7,760 bases of DNA from Caulobacteraceae bacterium (GCA_003136615.1 PLFA01000091.1:3783-11542), one strand, 5' to 3'. Numbered from the stretch's first letter, positions 1 through 6,530 are shown. A program made the numbers and translations. Notes: generated by a model not told the origin, from the sequence alone.

Positions 1-23
1 CGGGCGAGACGAATCTTGAGCAT
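1..23 (-). CDS. rpsP: 30S ribosomal protein S16, N-terminal fragment
   Basis: Only the first seven codons and two bases of the eighth lie inside the window; the gene runs off the left edge. The readable residues, MLKIRLA followed by a codon starting CG (Arg), match the very conserved S16 N-terminus (MLKIRLAR...). S16 is a primary small-subunit protein needed for 30S assembly. It sits 47 bp downstream of the ffh stop on the same strand, which is the usual alphaproteobacterial order ffh-rpsP-rimM-trmD-rplS, so cotranscription with ffh is likely. The Shine-Dalgarno is weak (AGAAAG, about 9 bases before the ATG). The call rests on a short but distinctive peptide plus gene order. Confidence 0.85.
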
Positions 24-70
24 GTTTAGTCTTTCTGACGTGCTGGGGTTGGAAGGGGGCGCCTAGAGGA

Positions 71-1588
71 TCAGCGCTTGAAGGGGTTGAAGCCGGGGGG
101 CGGGCCGCCCCCAAGTCCGGGAAGCCGCGGGGCGCCTGGGCCACCGAGACCGGGAAGAACGGGCGGGTTGGAGGGCAAGCCACCGGGGGCGGCGGGTGGC
201 CTTGGTCCGGCGCCCATGGCCTTGAAGGCCTCCGCGCCGCCGCCCAGGCCCATCATGCCAGCCATGCGGGCGAAGCCCTTGCCGCCGTCCCGGGCCATCA
301 TCTTGAAGGCGTCCTGCATCTGGCGATGTTGCTTGAGGAGACGGTTGACCTCGGCGACCTCGACTCCCGCTCCGGCGGCGATGCGCCGCTTGCGGGAGGC
401 CGCCAGAAGATCCGGCTTCTTGCGTTCGATCTTGGTCATGGAGCCGATGATGGCGCGCTGTCGGCGGATGATTTTGTCGTTTACCCCGGATTCGGCCATC
501 TGCTTTTTCATCTGACGCACGCCCGGCATCATGCCCATCAGGCCTTCCATGCCCCCCATCTTCTCCATCTGGGAGAGCTGGTCTGCGAGGTCATTCAGAT
601 CGAACTTCCCCTTGGCCAGGCGCCCCGCCATGGCGGCGGCCTTGGCCTCGTCCAGGTCGGCGGCGGCGCGCTCCACCAGGGCGACGACGTCTCCTTGCCC
701 CAGGATCCGGCCGGCCACGCGGCGGGCGTCGAAGACATCCAGGGCGTCGATCCGCTCGCCCGTGCCCAGAAACTTGATGGGCAGGCCGGTGACCGCGCGC
801 ATGGAAAGCGCCGCGCCGCCCCGAGCGTCGCCGTCGGCGCGTGTTAGGATCAGGCCGGTCAGGGGCAGACGTTCGTGGAAGGCCTTGGCCGTACGGACCG
901 CATCCTGGCCGGTGAGGCTGTCGGCCACCAGCAGGGTCTCCGCGGGGCTGGCGATGCGAGCTATCTCCGCCGCTTCGCTCATCATGGCCTCGTCCAGGGT
1001 GGTGCGCCCGGCGGTGTCGAGGATCACCACGTCAAAACCGCCGAGCCTCGCGGCGGAGAGGGCCCGGCGGGCGATATCGGGAGGGGCCTGGCCGGCGACG
1101 ATGGGCAGGGACTCGACGCCCGCCTCCTTGGCGAGGACGGCAAGCTGTTCCATGGCCGCGGGTCGGCGCACGTCGAGTGAAGCGAGGATCACCTTCTTCC
1201 GCTCGAGTCTGAGGAGCCGAAGCGCGATCTTGGCCGACATGGTGGTTTTGCCCGAGCCCTGCAGGCCCGCCATCATGATCACCGTGGGGGGATTGAGGGC
1301 CAAGCGCAGGGGCTCGGGGATCTCGCCGCCCAGCATCTCCACCAGGCCGTCATAGACGATCTTGACCACCTGATCGGCCGGCTTGACCGCGCGGATCACC
1401 GCCTCGCCCGCCGCGGCGACCTTGGCCTTCTCGATGAAGTCCCGCACCACCGGCAGGGCGACGTCGGCCTCGAGCAGGGCCACGCGCACCTCGCGCATGG
1501 CCTCGTCGATATCCTTCTCGGACAGCACGCCGCGCCCCGAGAGGCGATCAAAGACGCCGCCTAGCCGCTCGCTCAGTCCTTCGAACAT
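71..1588 (-). CDS. ffh: Signal recognition particle protein Ffh (SRP54 GTPase)
   Basis: Ffh is the GTPase subunit of the bacterial SRP. With 4.5S RNA it binds signal sequences of nascent membrane proteins and delivers ribosomes to FtsY. From the ATG at 1588 the protein is 505 aa. An N domain (1-100) carries the ALLEADVALPVV motif. The G domain has G1 GLQGSGKTT (108-116), DVRRPAA (139-145), G3 DTAGR (191-195) and TRADGDARGG (249-258), with Arg replacing Lys of TKxD. The Met-rich M domain (about 300-440) holds the RNA-binding stretch SMTKIERKKPDL and SRKRRIAAGAGVEV. A Gly/Pro-rich tail (448-505) repeats LPGLGG and ends NPFKR. I chose the ATG at 1588 over an in-frame GTG at 1594 because GAAAGG lies five bases before the ATG but abuts the GTG, and family members begin MFxxLxxRL. 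No 4.5S RNA gene is visible here. Confidence 0.98.
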   Translation of the reverse strand: MFEGLSERLGGVFDRLSGRGVLSEKDIDEAMREVRVALLEADVALPVVRDFIEKAKVAAAGEAVIRAVKPADQVVKIVYDGLVEMLGGEIPEPLRLALNPPTVIMMAGLQGSGKTTMSAKIALRLLRLERKKVILASLDVRRPAAMEQLAVLAKEAGVESLPIVAGQAPPDIARRALSAARLGGFDVVILDTAGRTTLDEAMMSEAAEIARIASPAETLLVADSLTGQDAVRTAKAFHERLPLTGLILTRADGDARGGAALSMRAVTGLPIKFLGTGERIDALDVFDARRVAGRILGQGDVVALVERAAADLDEAKAAAMAGRLAKGKFDLNDLADQLSQMEKMGGMEGLMGMMPGVRQMKKQMAESGVNDKIIRRQRAIIGSMTKIERKKPDLLAASRKRRIAAGAGVEVAEVNRLLKQHRQMQDAFKMMARDGGKGFARMAGMMGLGGGAEAFKAMGAGPRPPAAPGGLPSNPPVLPGLGGPGAPRLPGLGGGPPPGFNPFKR

Positions 1589-1618
1589 AGACACCTTTCA
1601 ACACTCAAACGCGAAACG

Positions 1619-1646
1619 CCCCCGTGCGCGATCACGCGGACGGGGG
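1619..1646 (-). promoter_or_regulatory. Strong hairpin in the presumed 5' leader of ffh
   Basis: CCCCCGT (1619-1625) pairs with ACGGGGG (1640-1646). After one G-G mismatch, CGCG (1627-1630) pairs with CGCG (1635-1638) around the loop ATCA. The stem lies about 30 bp upstream of the ffh ATG. No T-run follows on either strand, so it does not look like an intrinsic terminator; a leader RNA structure affecting ffh translation or stability is one possibility. The structure is seen in the sequence; the role is inferred. A hairpin of this strength can also arise by chance in DNA this GC-rich. Confidence 0.4.
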
Positions 1647-1726
1647 TCCCCTCCGCCCTCGTCCCTCATGCGAAGAGGGGGTCGTGACGTCGGAGGCGCT
1701 GAACTGATCAAACGCCGGAGGCGGTT

Positions 1727-1756
1727 CCTATGCGCGCGAAGAGGTCATTTGGTCAA
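1727..1756 (-). promoter_or_regulatory. Candidate promoter for ffh
   Basis: On the minus strand TTGACC (complement of 1751-1756) resembles the alphaproteobacterial -35 box. It is followed after 18 bases by CATAGG (complement of 1727-1732), a poor -10 match. The placement, about 140 bp upstream of the ffh ATG and ahead of the leader hairpin, is reasonable. Only the -35 half is convincing. Confidence 0.25.
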
Positions 1757-1778
1757 GGTGAGCGGATCATTCGCCGCA

Positions 1779-1793
1779 GGACGCAAAGCGTCC
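1779..1793. repeat. Perfect short inverted repeat upstream of the DUF4345 gene
   Basis: GGACGC-AAA-GCGTCC forms a perfect 6-bp stem with a 3-base loop, ending 28 bp before the DUF4345 start codon. It could be a small hairpin or a dyad operator. No T-tract follows. No regulator can be assigned from the sequence. Confidence 0.35.
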
Positions 1794-1821
1794 AAAGCGG
1801 CTGCTCGCGCGTATTGCATCT

Positions 1822-2256
1822 ATGGAACGTCGCGCCTTGCAGATTCTGATCGCCATCGCCGCCCTCGTGCCCGTCCTTGGCGGCGGGGTGGGGGTGGCCC
1901 ATGGCGCTCTCGCCTTCGGCGCGTGGCCGGGCGCCGGCGCAGATAGTCAGGACCGCTATCTTTCTGGACTTCTTATGGCCATTGGCCTCGCCTTCTGGTG
2001 GTGCGTGCCGAAAATCGAGAAGCGCGGTCCGACCATGAGGCTGATGACGTTTCTGGTGGTCGTGGGCGGTCTCTCGCGGCTGGCGGGCGTCGTCATCACC
2101 GGGGACGCGGGCAAGCTCGGCTGGACGCTCGGCATGGAGTTGTTCGTCGCTCCGGCCCTGTGCCTCTGGCAAGCCAGGGTTTCGGCCCTAGCTTCCCATC
2201 GACCTCCTCAAGGCTCCAGCTCCCCGCCCCGCCCGTCGCGGGCGGCCTGGAGCTGA
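1822..2256 (+). CDS. DUF4345 family integral membrane protein
   Basis: A 144-aa protein with four predicted membrane segments: about 5-27, 47-63, 73-93 and 101-117. The signature stretch DSQDRYLSGLLMAIGLAFWW (41-60), followed by a CVPKIEKRG-like loop, VVVGGLSRLAGVV, and MELFVAPALCLWQARV near the end, matches my recollection of the DUF4345 family, whose function is unknown. Family members usually stop shortly after the LWQARV element. Here a polar Ser/Pro/Arg-rich tail follows, and residues 129-144 lie opposite the last codons of nhaA (49-bp convergent overlap). There is no recognisable Shine-Dalgarno before the ATG, so translation may be leaderless or weak; a later start would remove part of the first helix. 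The gene is monocistronic and divergent from ffh. The family call is fairly secure; the biochemical role is unknown. Confidence 0.82.
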   Translation: MERRALQILIAIAALVPVLGGGVGVAHGALAFGAWPGAGADSQDRYLSGLLMAIGLAFWWCVPKIEKRGPTMRLMTFLVVVGGLSRLAGVVITGDAGKLGWTLGMELFVAPALCLWQARVSALASHRPPQGSSSPPRPSRAAWS

Positions 2257-3398
2257 TGCAGCAGCAGCCCTCCGGCTAGAACGGGCGCGAGCGAGCCCAG
2301 GATCACCGCAAGGCGCATGGCGGGCTGCTGCGCGGGGGTGAAGGCCAGGGCGGAGAGGAAAAAGCTTAAGGTGAAGCCCGCGCCGCACAGCAGGGCGACG
2401 CCGAAAAGTTCCGGCCAGCTTGCCCCAAGCGGCTTGCGCCCGAGGCGTGTCGCCACCGTCAGAAGTGTGAACCCGAAGACGCCGAGCGGCTTGCCGAGCG
2501 CCAGGCCCAGAGCCACGCCGAGGGCTGTCGGCGCCAGCAAGGCGCCAGGCGGCAGAGCCGCCAAGGACACCCCAGCCGAGACAAAGGCGAAGAGGGGCAG
2601 AATGGCATAGGCGACATAGGGGTGCAGGGCGTCCTGGAAGGCTTTGATGACGCTCTCCTGTTCTGGCCGCCGCCAACCGACGGGCACGGTCAGGGCGCAG
2701 GCGAACCCGGCCACCGAGGTGGAAATTCCAGACCGAAGCGTGAAACCCCAGATCAGCAGAAATCCCACGGCGAAGAGGGTTCTCGGGGCCTTCTGCCAAC
2801 GAGAGAGAAGCAGCAGGGCGAGCAGAATAAACAGCGCCGCCGCGGCGGCGGTGAAGTGAATCTTTCCGGAAAACAGGACGCCGATCAGCACCACCGCGCC
2901 CAGATCATCCGCCACCGCCAGGGTGAGCAGGAACAGGCGCAGGGATTGGGGCAGACGCCGGGCGAAGACCGCCAGGGCGGCCAGAGCGAAGGCCACATCG
3001 GTGGGCGTGGGGATGGGCCAGCCTCGAGGCGCGCCCCCCGCGCCGCGATTGATCGCCAGATAAACCAGGGCCGGTCCCGCCATGCCTCCAATCGCCGCCA
3101 TGATCGGCACGGCGAGGCGCCGGGGGCTGGAGAACTCGCCGCGCAGGACCTCGAATTTCACCTCCAGACCGACCACAAGGAAAAAGACCGGCATCAGCCC
3201 GTCTCGCACCCACCCCTCCAGGCTGAGTGTCTGGGCGAAGGCGCCGAAACGGAGGGGGATGAGGGTCCCCGTGAGATTGAAATAGGCCGCTGAGAAGGGC
3301 GAATTGGCGAGACTCAGGGCCGCCAGAGCGGCCAGGGCCAACACCGCGCCGGCGCCGGATTCGGTCCTCAGGAAAGCAAGGGTCGGCGGCTTGGCCAT
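2208..3398 (-). CDS. nhaA: Na+/H+ antiporter NhaA
   Basis: NhaA is an inner-membrane antiporter that expels Na+ or Li+ in exchange for protons and supports sodium and alkaline-pH tolerance. The protein is 396 aa with about a dozen hydrophobic segments, a normal family length. Core residues are present: T133-D134 in TPTDVAFAL (E. coli T132/D133), the ion-binding pair D164-D165 in AVADDLGAVV (D163/D164), K303 in LGKPLG (K300), and the FVSAGVSL and GAGFTLSFFLSALAF segments. An in-frame TGA two codons upstream fixes the start. The nearest Shine-Dalgarno-like GAGG is only one base from the ATG. Several positions that form the E. coli pH sensor differ: R81 is F82, E252 is Q255, H253 is D256 and H225 is S226, while E78, E82 and H256 are kept (E79, E83, H259). 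The gene is divergent from selO and convergent with the DUF4345 gene. Alignment to E. coli is from memory. Confidence 0.96.
   Translation of the reverse strand: MAKPPTLAFLRTESGAGAVLALAALAALSLANSPFSAAYFNLTGTLIPLRFGAFAQTLSLEGWVRDGLMPVFFLVVGLEVKFEVLRGEFSSPRRLAVPIMAAIGGMAGPALVYLAINRGAGGAPRGWPIPTPTDVAFALAALAVFARRLPQSLRLFLLTLAVADDLGAVVLIGVLFSGKIHFTAAAAALFILLALLLLSRWQKAPRTLFAVGFLLIWGFTLRSGISTSVAGFACALTVPVGWRRPEQESVIKAFQDALHPYVAYAILPLFAFVSAGVSLAALPPGALLAPTALGVALGLALGKPLGVFGFTLLTVATRLGRKPLGASWPELFGVALLCGAGFTLSFFLSALAFTPAQQPAMRLAVILGSLAPVLAGGLLLHQLQAARDGRGGELEP
2217..2255. terminator. Two-part stem-loop at the convergent DUF4345/nhaA ends
   Basis: CAGCTCC (2217-2223) pairs with GGAGCTG (2249-2255). 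Inside it CCGCCCG (2229-2235) pairs with CGGGCGG (2239-2245) around a TCG loop. The structure sits in the overlapping 3' ends of two convergent genes, where a bidirectional transcription end would be expected. It has no T-tract on either strand, so it is not a classical intrinsic terminator; it may act as a 3'-end stabiliser or simply reflect GC-rich coding sequence. Confidence 0.35.
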
Positions 3399-3488
3399 GC
3401 CTCAAGCCGCTAACATGTCCAGGGACGGGTGGAGAAGGGGCCGGGTTCCAAGCTTGCCCGGCGCCCCGGGTTGGCTTCATGAAAGACC

Positions 3489-4928
3489 ATGCCCACAACC
3501 GCCGCCTATCGCCCGGACCCCCTGTTCGAGGCCCTGGGGCCCGAGTTCGCCGACCCGGTATCTCCCGCGGCGTTCCCTCAGGCCCTGATCCGCTACCGCA
3601 ATGAGCGCGCGGCGGCGACGGTGGGCCTGGACGGGCTGACCGATGTGGAATGGGTCGCTCAATTTGCGAGGTTCGAACCCCTGGAGGACAATCAGGCCCA
3701 GCCCCTGGCCATGCGCTATCACGGCCACCAGTTCCGCAGCTACAACCCTGACCTGGGGGATGGTCGGGGCTTCCTGTTCGCCCAGCTTCGCGAGGTGGGA
3801 TCGGGCCGGCTGCTGGATCTGGGAACCAAGGGTTCGGGCCGCACGCCCTGGTCGCGGGGCGGCGATGGCCGGCTGACGCTCAAAGGTGGCATGCGCGAGG
3901 TCTTGGCCACCGCCATGCTGGAGGCTCTAGGGGTTCCGACCTCGCGCTCGTTTTCCCTCGTCGAGACGGGCGAGGCCCTGGAGCGCAATGATGAGCCGAG
4001 CCCCACGCGCGCGGCGGTGCTGACGCGCCTCTCCCACAGCCACATCCGCTTTGGCACGTTCCAGCGGCTGGCGGCCTTGGAGCGGCCCGACCTGATCGAG
4101 ACGCTGATCGGCCATGTAATCGCTGTCTATCAGCCCTGGGCCGCCGAGGCTGAGACTCCCGCCGTGGGGCTGTTGCAAAGCGTCGTCCAGCTTTCCGCCC
4201 GACTGACCGCCCGGTGGATGGCCGCGGGCTTTGTCCATGGAGTGCTCAATACCGATAATATGAACATCAATGGGGAGAGCTTCGACTATGGCCCCTACCG
4301 TTTTTTGCCGCGCAATGATCCCAATTTCGTCGCCGCCTATTTCGACCATTCAGGCCTCTATAGCTTCGGTCGCCAGCCGGAGGCCGTGTTCTGGAACCTG
4401 CGACAGTTGGCCGGGGCCTTGTCCAGCGTCTGCGACACCGAGCCGCTGGCCGACGCCCTGAACGGTTTTGGGCCAGCCTATCGCCGGGAATTGGCCGGCG
4501 CCATGACCACGCGGCTTGGCCTCAAGCCCGCCTCTGAAGAGGCGGACATTGAGCTGGCCAACGCCGCCTTTCGCGCGCTCGCGGAGGGCGGGGCCGAAGG
4601 GGCGGACGCTTTGCGATGGGAGCCCTTCTTCTTCGACTGGTTCGGGGGATTGGAGTCTGAAGGGCGCGCCATGTCGGGACCCCGGGCGGCTCTGTATGGC
4701 GGCGAGGCCTTCGTCGCCCTCCGCGCACTTCTGGCCAGCCGGGCGCCTGACCGGCCGGTGCGCCTGTCCCAACCCTATTTCGCGATGCTCGATCCCGAAG
4801 AGCTGCTTTACGACGAGATCGAGGAGATCTGGTCCGCCATCGCCGCACGGGATGATTGGGCGCCCTTCACGGCCAAGCTGGCACGCATCGAAACCGCCCG
4901 CGCGGCTTGGGGTCTATCTGTTCAGTGA
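3489..4928 (+). CDS. selO: Protein adenylyltransferase SelO (YdiU/UPF0061 family)
   Basis: SelO has a protein-kinase-like fold that binds ATP in a flipped orientation and transfers AMP to Ser, Thr or Tyr hydroxyls of target proteins; in E. coli it is linked to oxidative stress. The 479-aa protein shows the family motifs in order: RYHGHQF (76-82), NPDLGDGRGF (86-95), DLGTKGSGRTPWSR (110-123) with the ATP-binding Lys K114, LKGGMREVLA with E137, GVPTSRSFSLVETGE (148-162), SHSHIRFGTFQ (182-192), HGVLNTDNMNI with D256/N257 and the metal-binding D266 in ESFDYGP, then AAYFDHSGLYSFGRQP. Only one cysteine is present (C315) and the C-terminus lacks the Cys seen in E. coli SelO. The start follows a weak GAAAG; the ATG at 3479 is out of frame. 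Divergent from nhaA across 90 bp; the stop overlaps the ppk2 stop by 7 bp, so any terminator would lie inside ppk2. Confidence 0.95.
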   Translation: MPTTAAYRPDPLFEALGPEFADPVSPAAFPQALIRYRNERAAATVGLDGLTDVEWVAQFARFEPLEDNQAQPLAMRYHGHQFRSYNPDLGDGRGFLFAQLREVGSGRLLDLGTKGSGRTPWSRGGDGRLTLKGGMREVLATAMLEALGVPTSRSFSLVETGEALERNDEPSPTRAAVLTRLSHSHIRFGTFQRLAALERPDLIETLIGHVIAVYQPWAAEAETPAVGLLQSVVQLSARLTARWMAAGFVHGVLNTDNMNINGESFDYGPYRFLPRNDPNFVAAYFDHSGLYSFGRQPEAVFWNLRQLAGALSSVCDTEPLADALNGFGPAYRRELAGAMTTRLGLKPASEEADIELANAAFRALAEGGAEGADALRWEPFFFDWFGGLESEGRAMSGPRAALYGGEAFVALRALLASRAPDRPVRLSQPYFAMLDPEELLYDEIEEIWSAIAARDDWAPFTAKLARIETARAAWGLSVQ

Positions 4929-5794
4929 GCCAGCTCTTCCCGGTAGGCTAGGAGTTCGCGCTGATGGATCTCATTGGGCTTGGGGAAGGCAAGGTCCAGG
5001 CTCTCCATGGCGTCCAGGATGATTTGGGAGACGATAAGCCGGGCGCTCTCCTTGTCGTCAGCGGGGACGATGTGCCACGGCGCGTCGCGGGAGGAGGCCT
5101 CAGAAAGACAGTCCTCATAGGCTCTCTGGTAGAGGTCCCAATAGCGGCGTTCGGCGATATCGGAGGGGCTCAGCTTCCAGGTCTTCTGGGGCTCGTCGAT
5201 GCGGGCGAGGAGGCGCTGGCGCTGCTCTTCCTTGGACAGATGCAGGAAAATCTTCACGATCCGGGTGCCGTTGCGAGTCAGGTGCGCCTCGAAATCCAGG
5301 ATCGAGCGATACCTTTGGCGCCAAAAACGCTTGCGCGCGGCGGTCTTGGCCGACTCCCCCTCAGGCAGCAGATCCTGGGGATGCACCCGCACAACAAGCG
5401 TCTCCTCGTAATAGGAGCGGTTGAAGATGCCGATCACGCCCCGGGCGGGCAGGGCGGATGAAGCGCGCCAGAGAAAATCATGCAGCTGTTCGACCTCGGT
5501 GGGCGGCTTGAAGCTGGTGACGTCGCAGCCCTCGGGATCGATCCCAGCCATGACGTGACGGATGACCCCGTCCTTGCCCGCCGTGTCCATGCCCTGGAGG
5601 ATAATGAGGAGCGCATATTGGCGGGAGGCGTAGAGCTTCTCCTGAAGCGCGCTCAAGGCGGCGGCGTGCTGGGCGATCAAGGCGCTAGCCTCGGACTTGC
5701 TCTTGCAAGGCGGATCAATGCGCGTGGGCCACGCGTTCAGATCCACGGGATCGCCGGGCTTGGGGCGGAAATGCTTGGGCTTGATCTTGCTCAC
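4922..5794 (-). CDS. ppk2: PPK2-family polyphosphate:nucleotide phosphotransferase
   Basis: Single-domain PPK2, which transfers phosphate between inorganic polyphosphate and nucleotides in the cytoplasm. The 290-aa protein has a Walker A loop GMDTAGKDG (68-76; K74, D70), then VMAGIDPEGCDVTSFKPPT (81-99), the Walker B region GIFNRSYYEETLVVRVHP (122-139), basic RKRFWRQRYRSI (154-165), the lid segment KTWKLSPSDIAERRYWDLYQ (204-223) and PADDKESAR (244-252). NRSYYE together with VTSFKxP is the pattern of the PPK2 group that includes class III enzymes able to phosphorylate both AMP and ADP; class I enzymes typically carry GRSWYNRAGVE. The class is therefore inferred as III-like, and substrate is not provable from sequence. 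The start is GTG, whose GTGA overlaps the stop of the upstream FMN-binding gene, with GGGAG seven bases before it: translational coupling is likely. Its 3' end converges on selO. Confidence 0.93.
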   Translation of the reverse strand: MSKIKPKHFRPKPGDPVDLNAWPTRIDPPCKSKSEASALIAQHAAALSALQEKLYASRQYALLIILQGMDTAGKDGVIRHVMAGIDPEGCDVTSFKPPTEVEQLHDFLWRASSALPARGVIGIFNRSYYEETLVVRVHPQDLLPEGESAKTAARKRFWRQRYRSILDFEAHLTRNGTRIVKIFLHLSKEEQRQRLLARIDEPQKTWKLSPSDIAERRYWDLYQRAYEDCLSEASSRDAPWHIVPADDKESARLIVSQIILDAMESLDLAFPKPNEIHQRELLAYREELAH

Positions 5795-6450
5795 ATCGTC
5801 TCCCGCGCGGCGATCGCCCGCGCGATGGCGCGAGCCCCATCATCCTCCAACGCGCCAAGACCCTGAATGACGCCAAGCCTGTTTTCGGTCGGGTGGTTCT
5901 GGCTGAGCTTCCAGACCCCTTCGAGCGATGTCGCGACGAGGCGCACGCCGACAATCCCGCGCGAGAGGGCGTCCACGAAGCCCGGCGGCGGGTCGGCGGG
6001 AGACCAGGGATCTGCAAAGGCCGCCTCCTGCTGGGCCGAAATGGCGTCCAGGTGCCCGCGCAGCCACGCCGGATCCTCCAGGACCTCCAGGCGGCCCCGG
6101 GCCTGCACGCTGATATAGTCCCAGGTGGGCACGGCCTTCCCATCGCGGGCCTTGGAGGGATACCAGCCCGGTCGCACATAGGCGTCGGGCCCCTGAAAAA
6201 GCACCAGGGCTGGGGCGGAGGCGTTTTGAAGTTGCGGATTGGCCCTGGCCAGGTGAGCTTCCAAGGTCACGCCCTCCGGGCCCTCGCGCAGAACAAAGGG
6301 CGCGCCGATGGCGACCGGTCCTTGCGGCCCCGCTGTGATCAGGTGTCCAAAGACCGTGCGGCGGATGAAATCGATGAGAACGTCCTGGCGGGTCTCGCGG
6401 AAAGCCGTCGGCGGATAGGCGTGGGCGGTCTGATCATGCGAGCCTGTCAT
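5791..6450 (-). CDS. FMN-binding split-barrel protein, PaiB-like
   Basis: A 219-aa member of the FMN_bind_2/PaiB family. Visible hallmarks: YPPTAFRE near the N-terminus (12-19), GHLITAGPQGP (35-45), AHLARANPQ (65-73), FQGPDAYVRPGWYPSK (85-100), VPTWDYISVQARGRLEV (107-123) and the C-terminal WKLSQNHP (180-187). PaiB of Bacillus is annotated as a negative regulator of sporulation and protease genes, but most homologues are only known or predicted flavin or heme-binding proteins, and no helix-turn-helix is evident here, so a transcriptional role should not be assumed. I prefer the ATG at 6450: GGAGA lies eight or nine bases before it and the protein then has family length. The frame is open for 39 more codons upstream, but that stretch is Arg-rich, unlike the family, and would overlap the MAPEG gene. 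First gene of a two-gene unit with ppk2, sharing a stop/start GTGA. Confidence 0.9.
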   Translation of the reverse strand: MTGSHDQTAHAYPPTAFRETRQDVLIDFIRRTVFGHLITAGPQGPVAIGAPFVLREGPEGVTLEAHLARANPQLQNASAPALVLFQGPDAYVRPGWYPSKARDGKAVPTWDYISVQARGRLEVLEDPAWLRGHLDAISAQQEAAFADPWSPADPPPGFVDALSRGIVGVRLVATSLEGVWKLSQNHPTENRLGVIQGLGALEDDGARAIARAIAARETM

Positions 6451-6504
6451 GGCAAAGGTCTCCGTGGCGCGCTCGAGACCGGCCCAGTGGCCCGCTCGCC
6501 GCGC

Positions 6505-6530
6505 TTGACACCGCCATCTACAGCGCGAAC
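6505..6530 (+). promoter_or_regulatory. Candidate housekeeping promoter for the MAPEG gene
   Basis: TTGACA (6505-6510) is a perfect -35 box. After it, GCGCGAAC (6523-6530) agrees at six of eight positions with the Caulobacter-type -10 GCTANAWC at the short spacing typical of that consensus. It lies between the divergent PaiB-like and MAPEG genes, about 35 bp before the MAPEG ATG. The consensus is recalled from the literature; no transcript start is known here. Confidence 0.4.

Noticed and set aside
531..1355. Long plus-strand ORF of 274 codons opposite ffh, plus several overlapping plus-strand ORFs over 78-1180
   Set aside because: Ser/Arg/Ala-rich translation typical of the antisense frame of a GC-rich gene; ffh on the other strand is unmistakable.
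1595..1821. Possible 4.5S SRP RNA next to ffh
   Set aside because: The conserved 4.5S tetraloop and asymmetric-loop region is not present on either strand of this gap.
1753..2172. Minus-strand ORF of 139 codons opposite the DUF4345 gene
   Set aside because: Hydrophilic His/Arg-rich shadow; the plus strand gives a coherent four-helix membrane protein.
2622..3293. Plus-strand ORF of 223 codons opposite nhaA
   Set aside because: Gln/Gly/Arg-rich, no recognisable domain, fully antisense to a clear NhaA.
3440..3462. Inverted repeat GCCGGG/CCCGGC in the nhaA-selO gap
   Set aside because: Six-base stem with an 11-base loop in very GC-rich sequence; it has competing pairings and no terminator or operator features.
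3479..3604. 41-codon ORF starting at the ATG ten bases before selO
   Set aside because: Out of frame with selO, Pro/Arg/Gly-rich, and explained as a frame shadow of the selO N-terminus.
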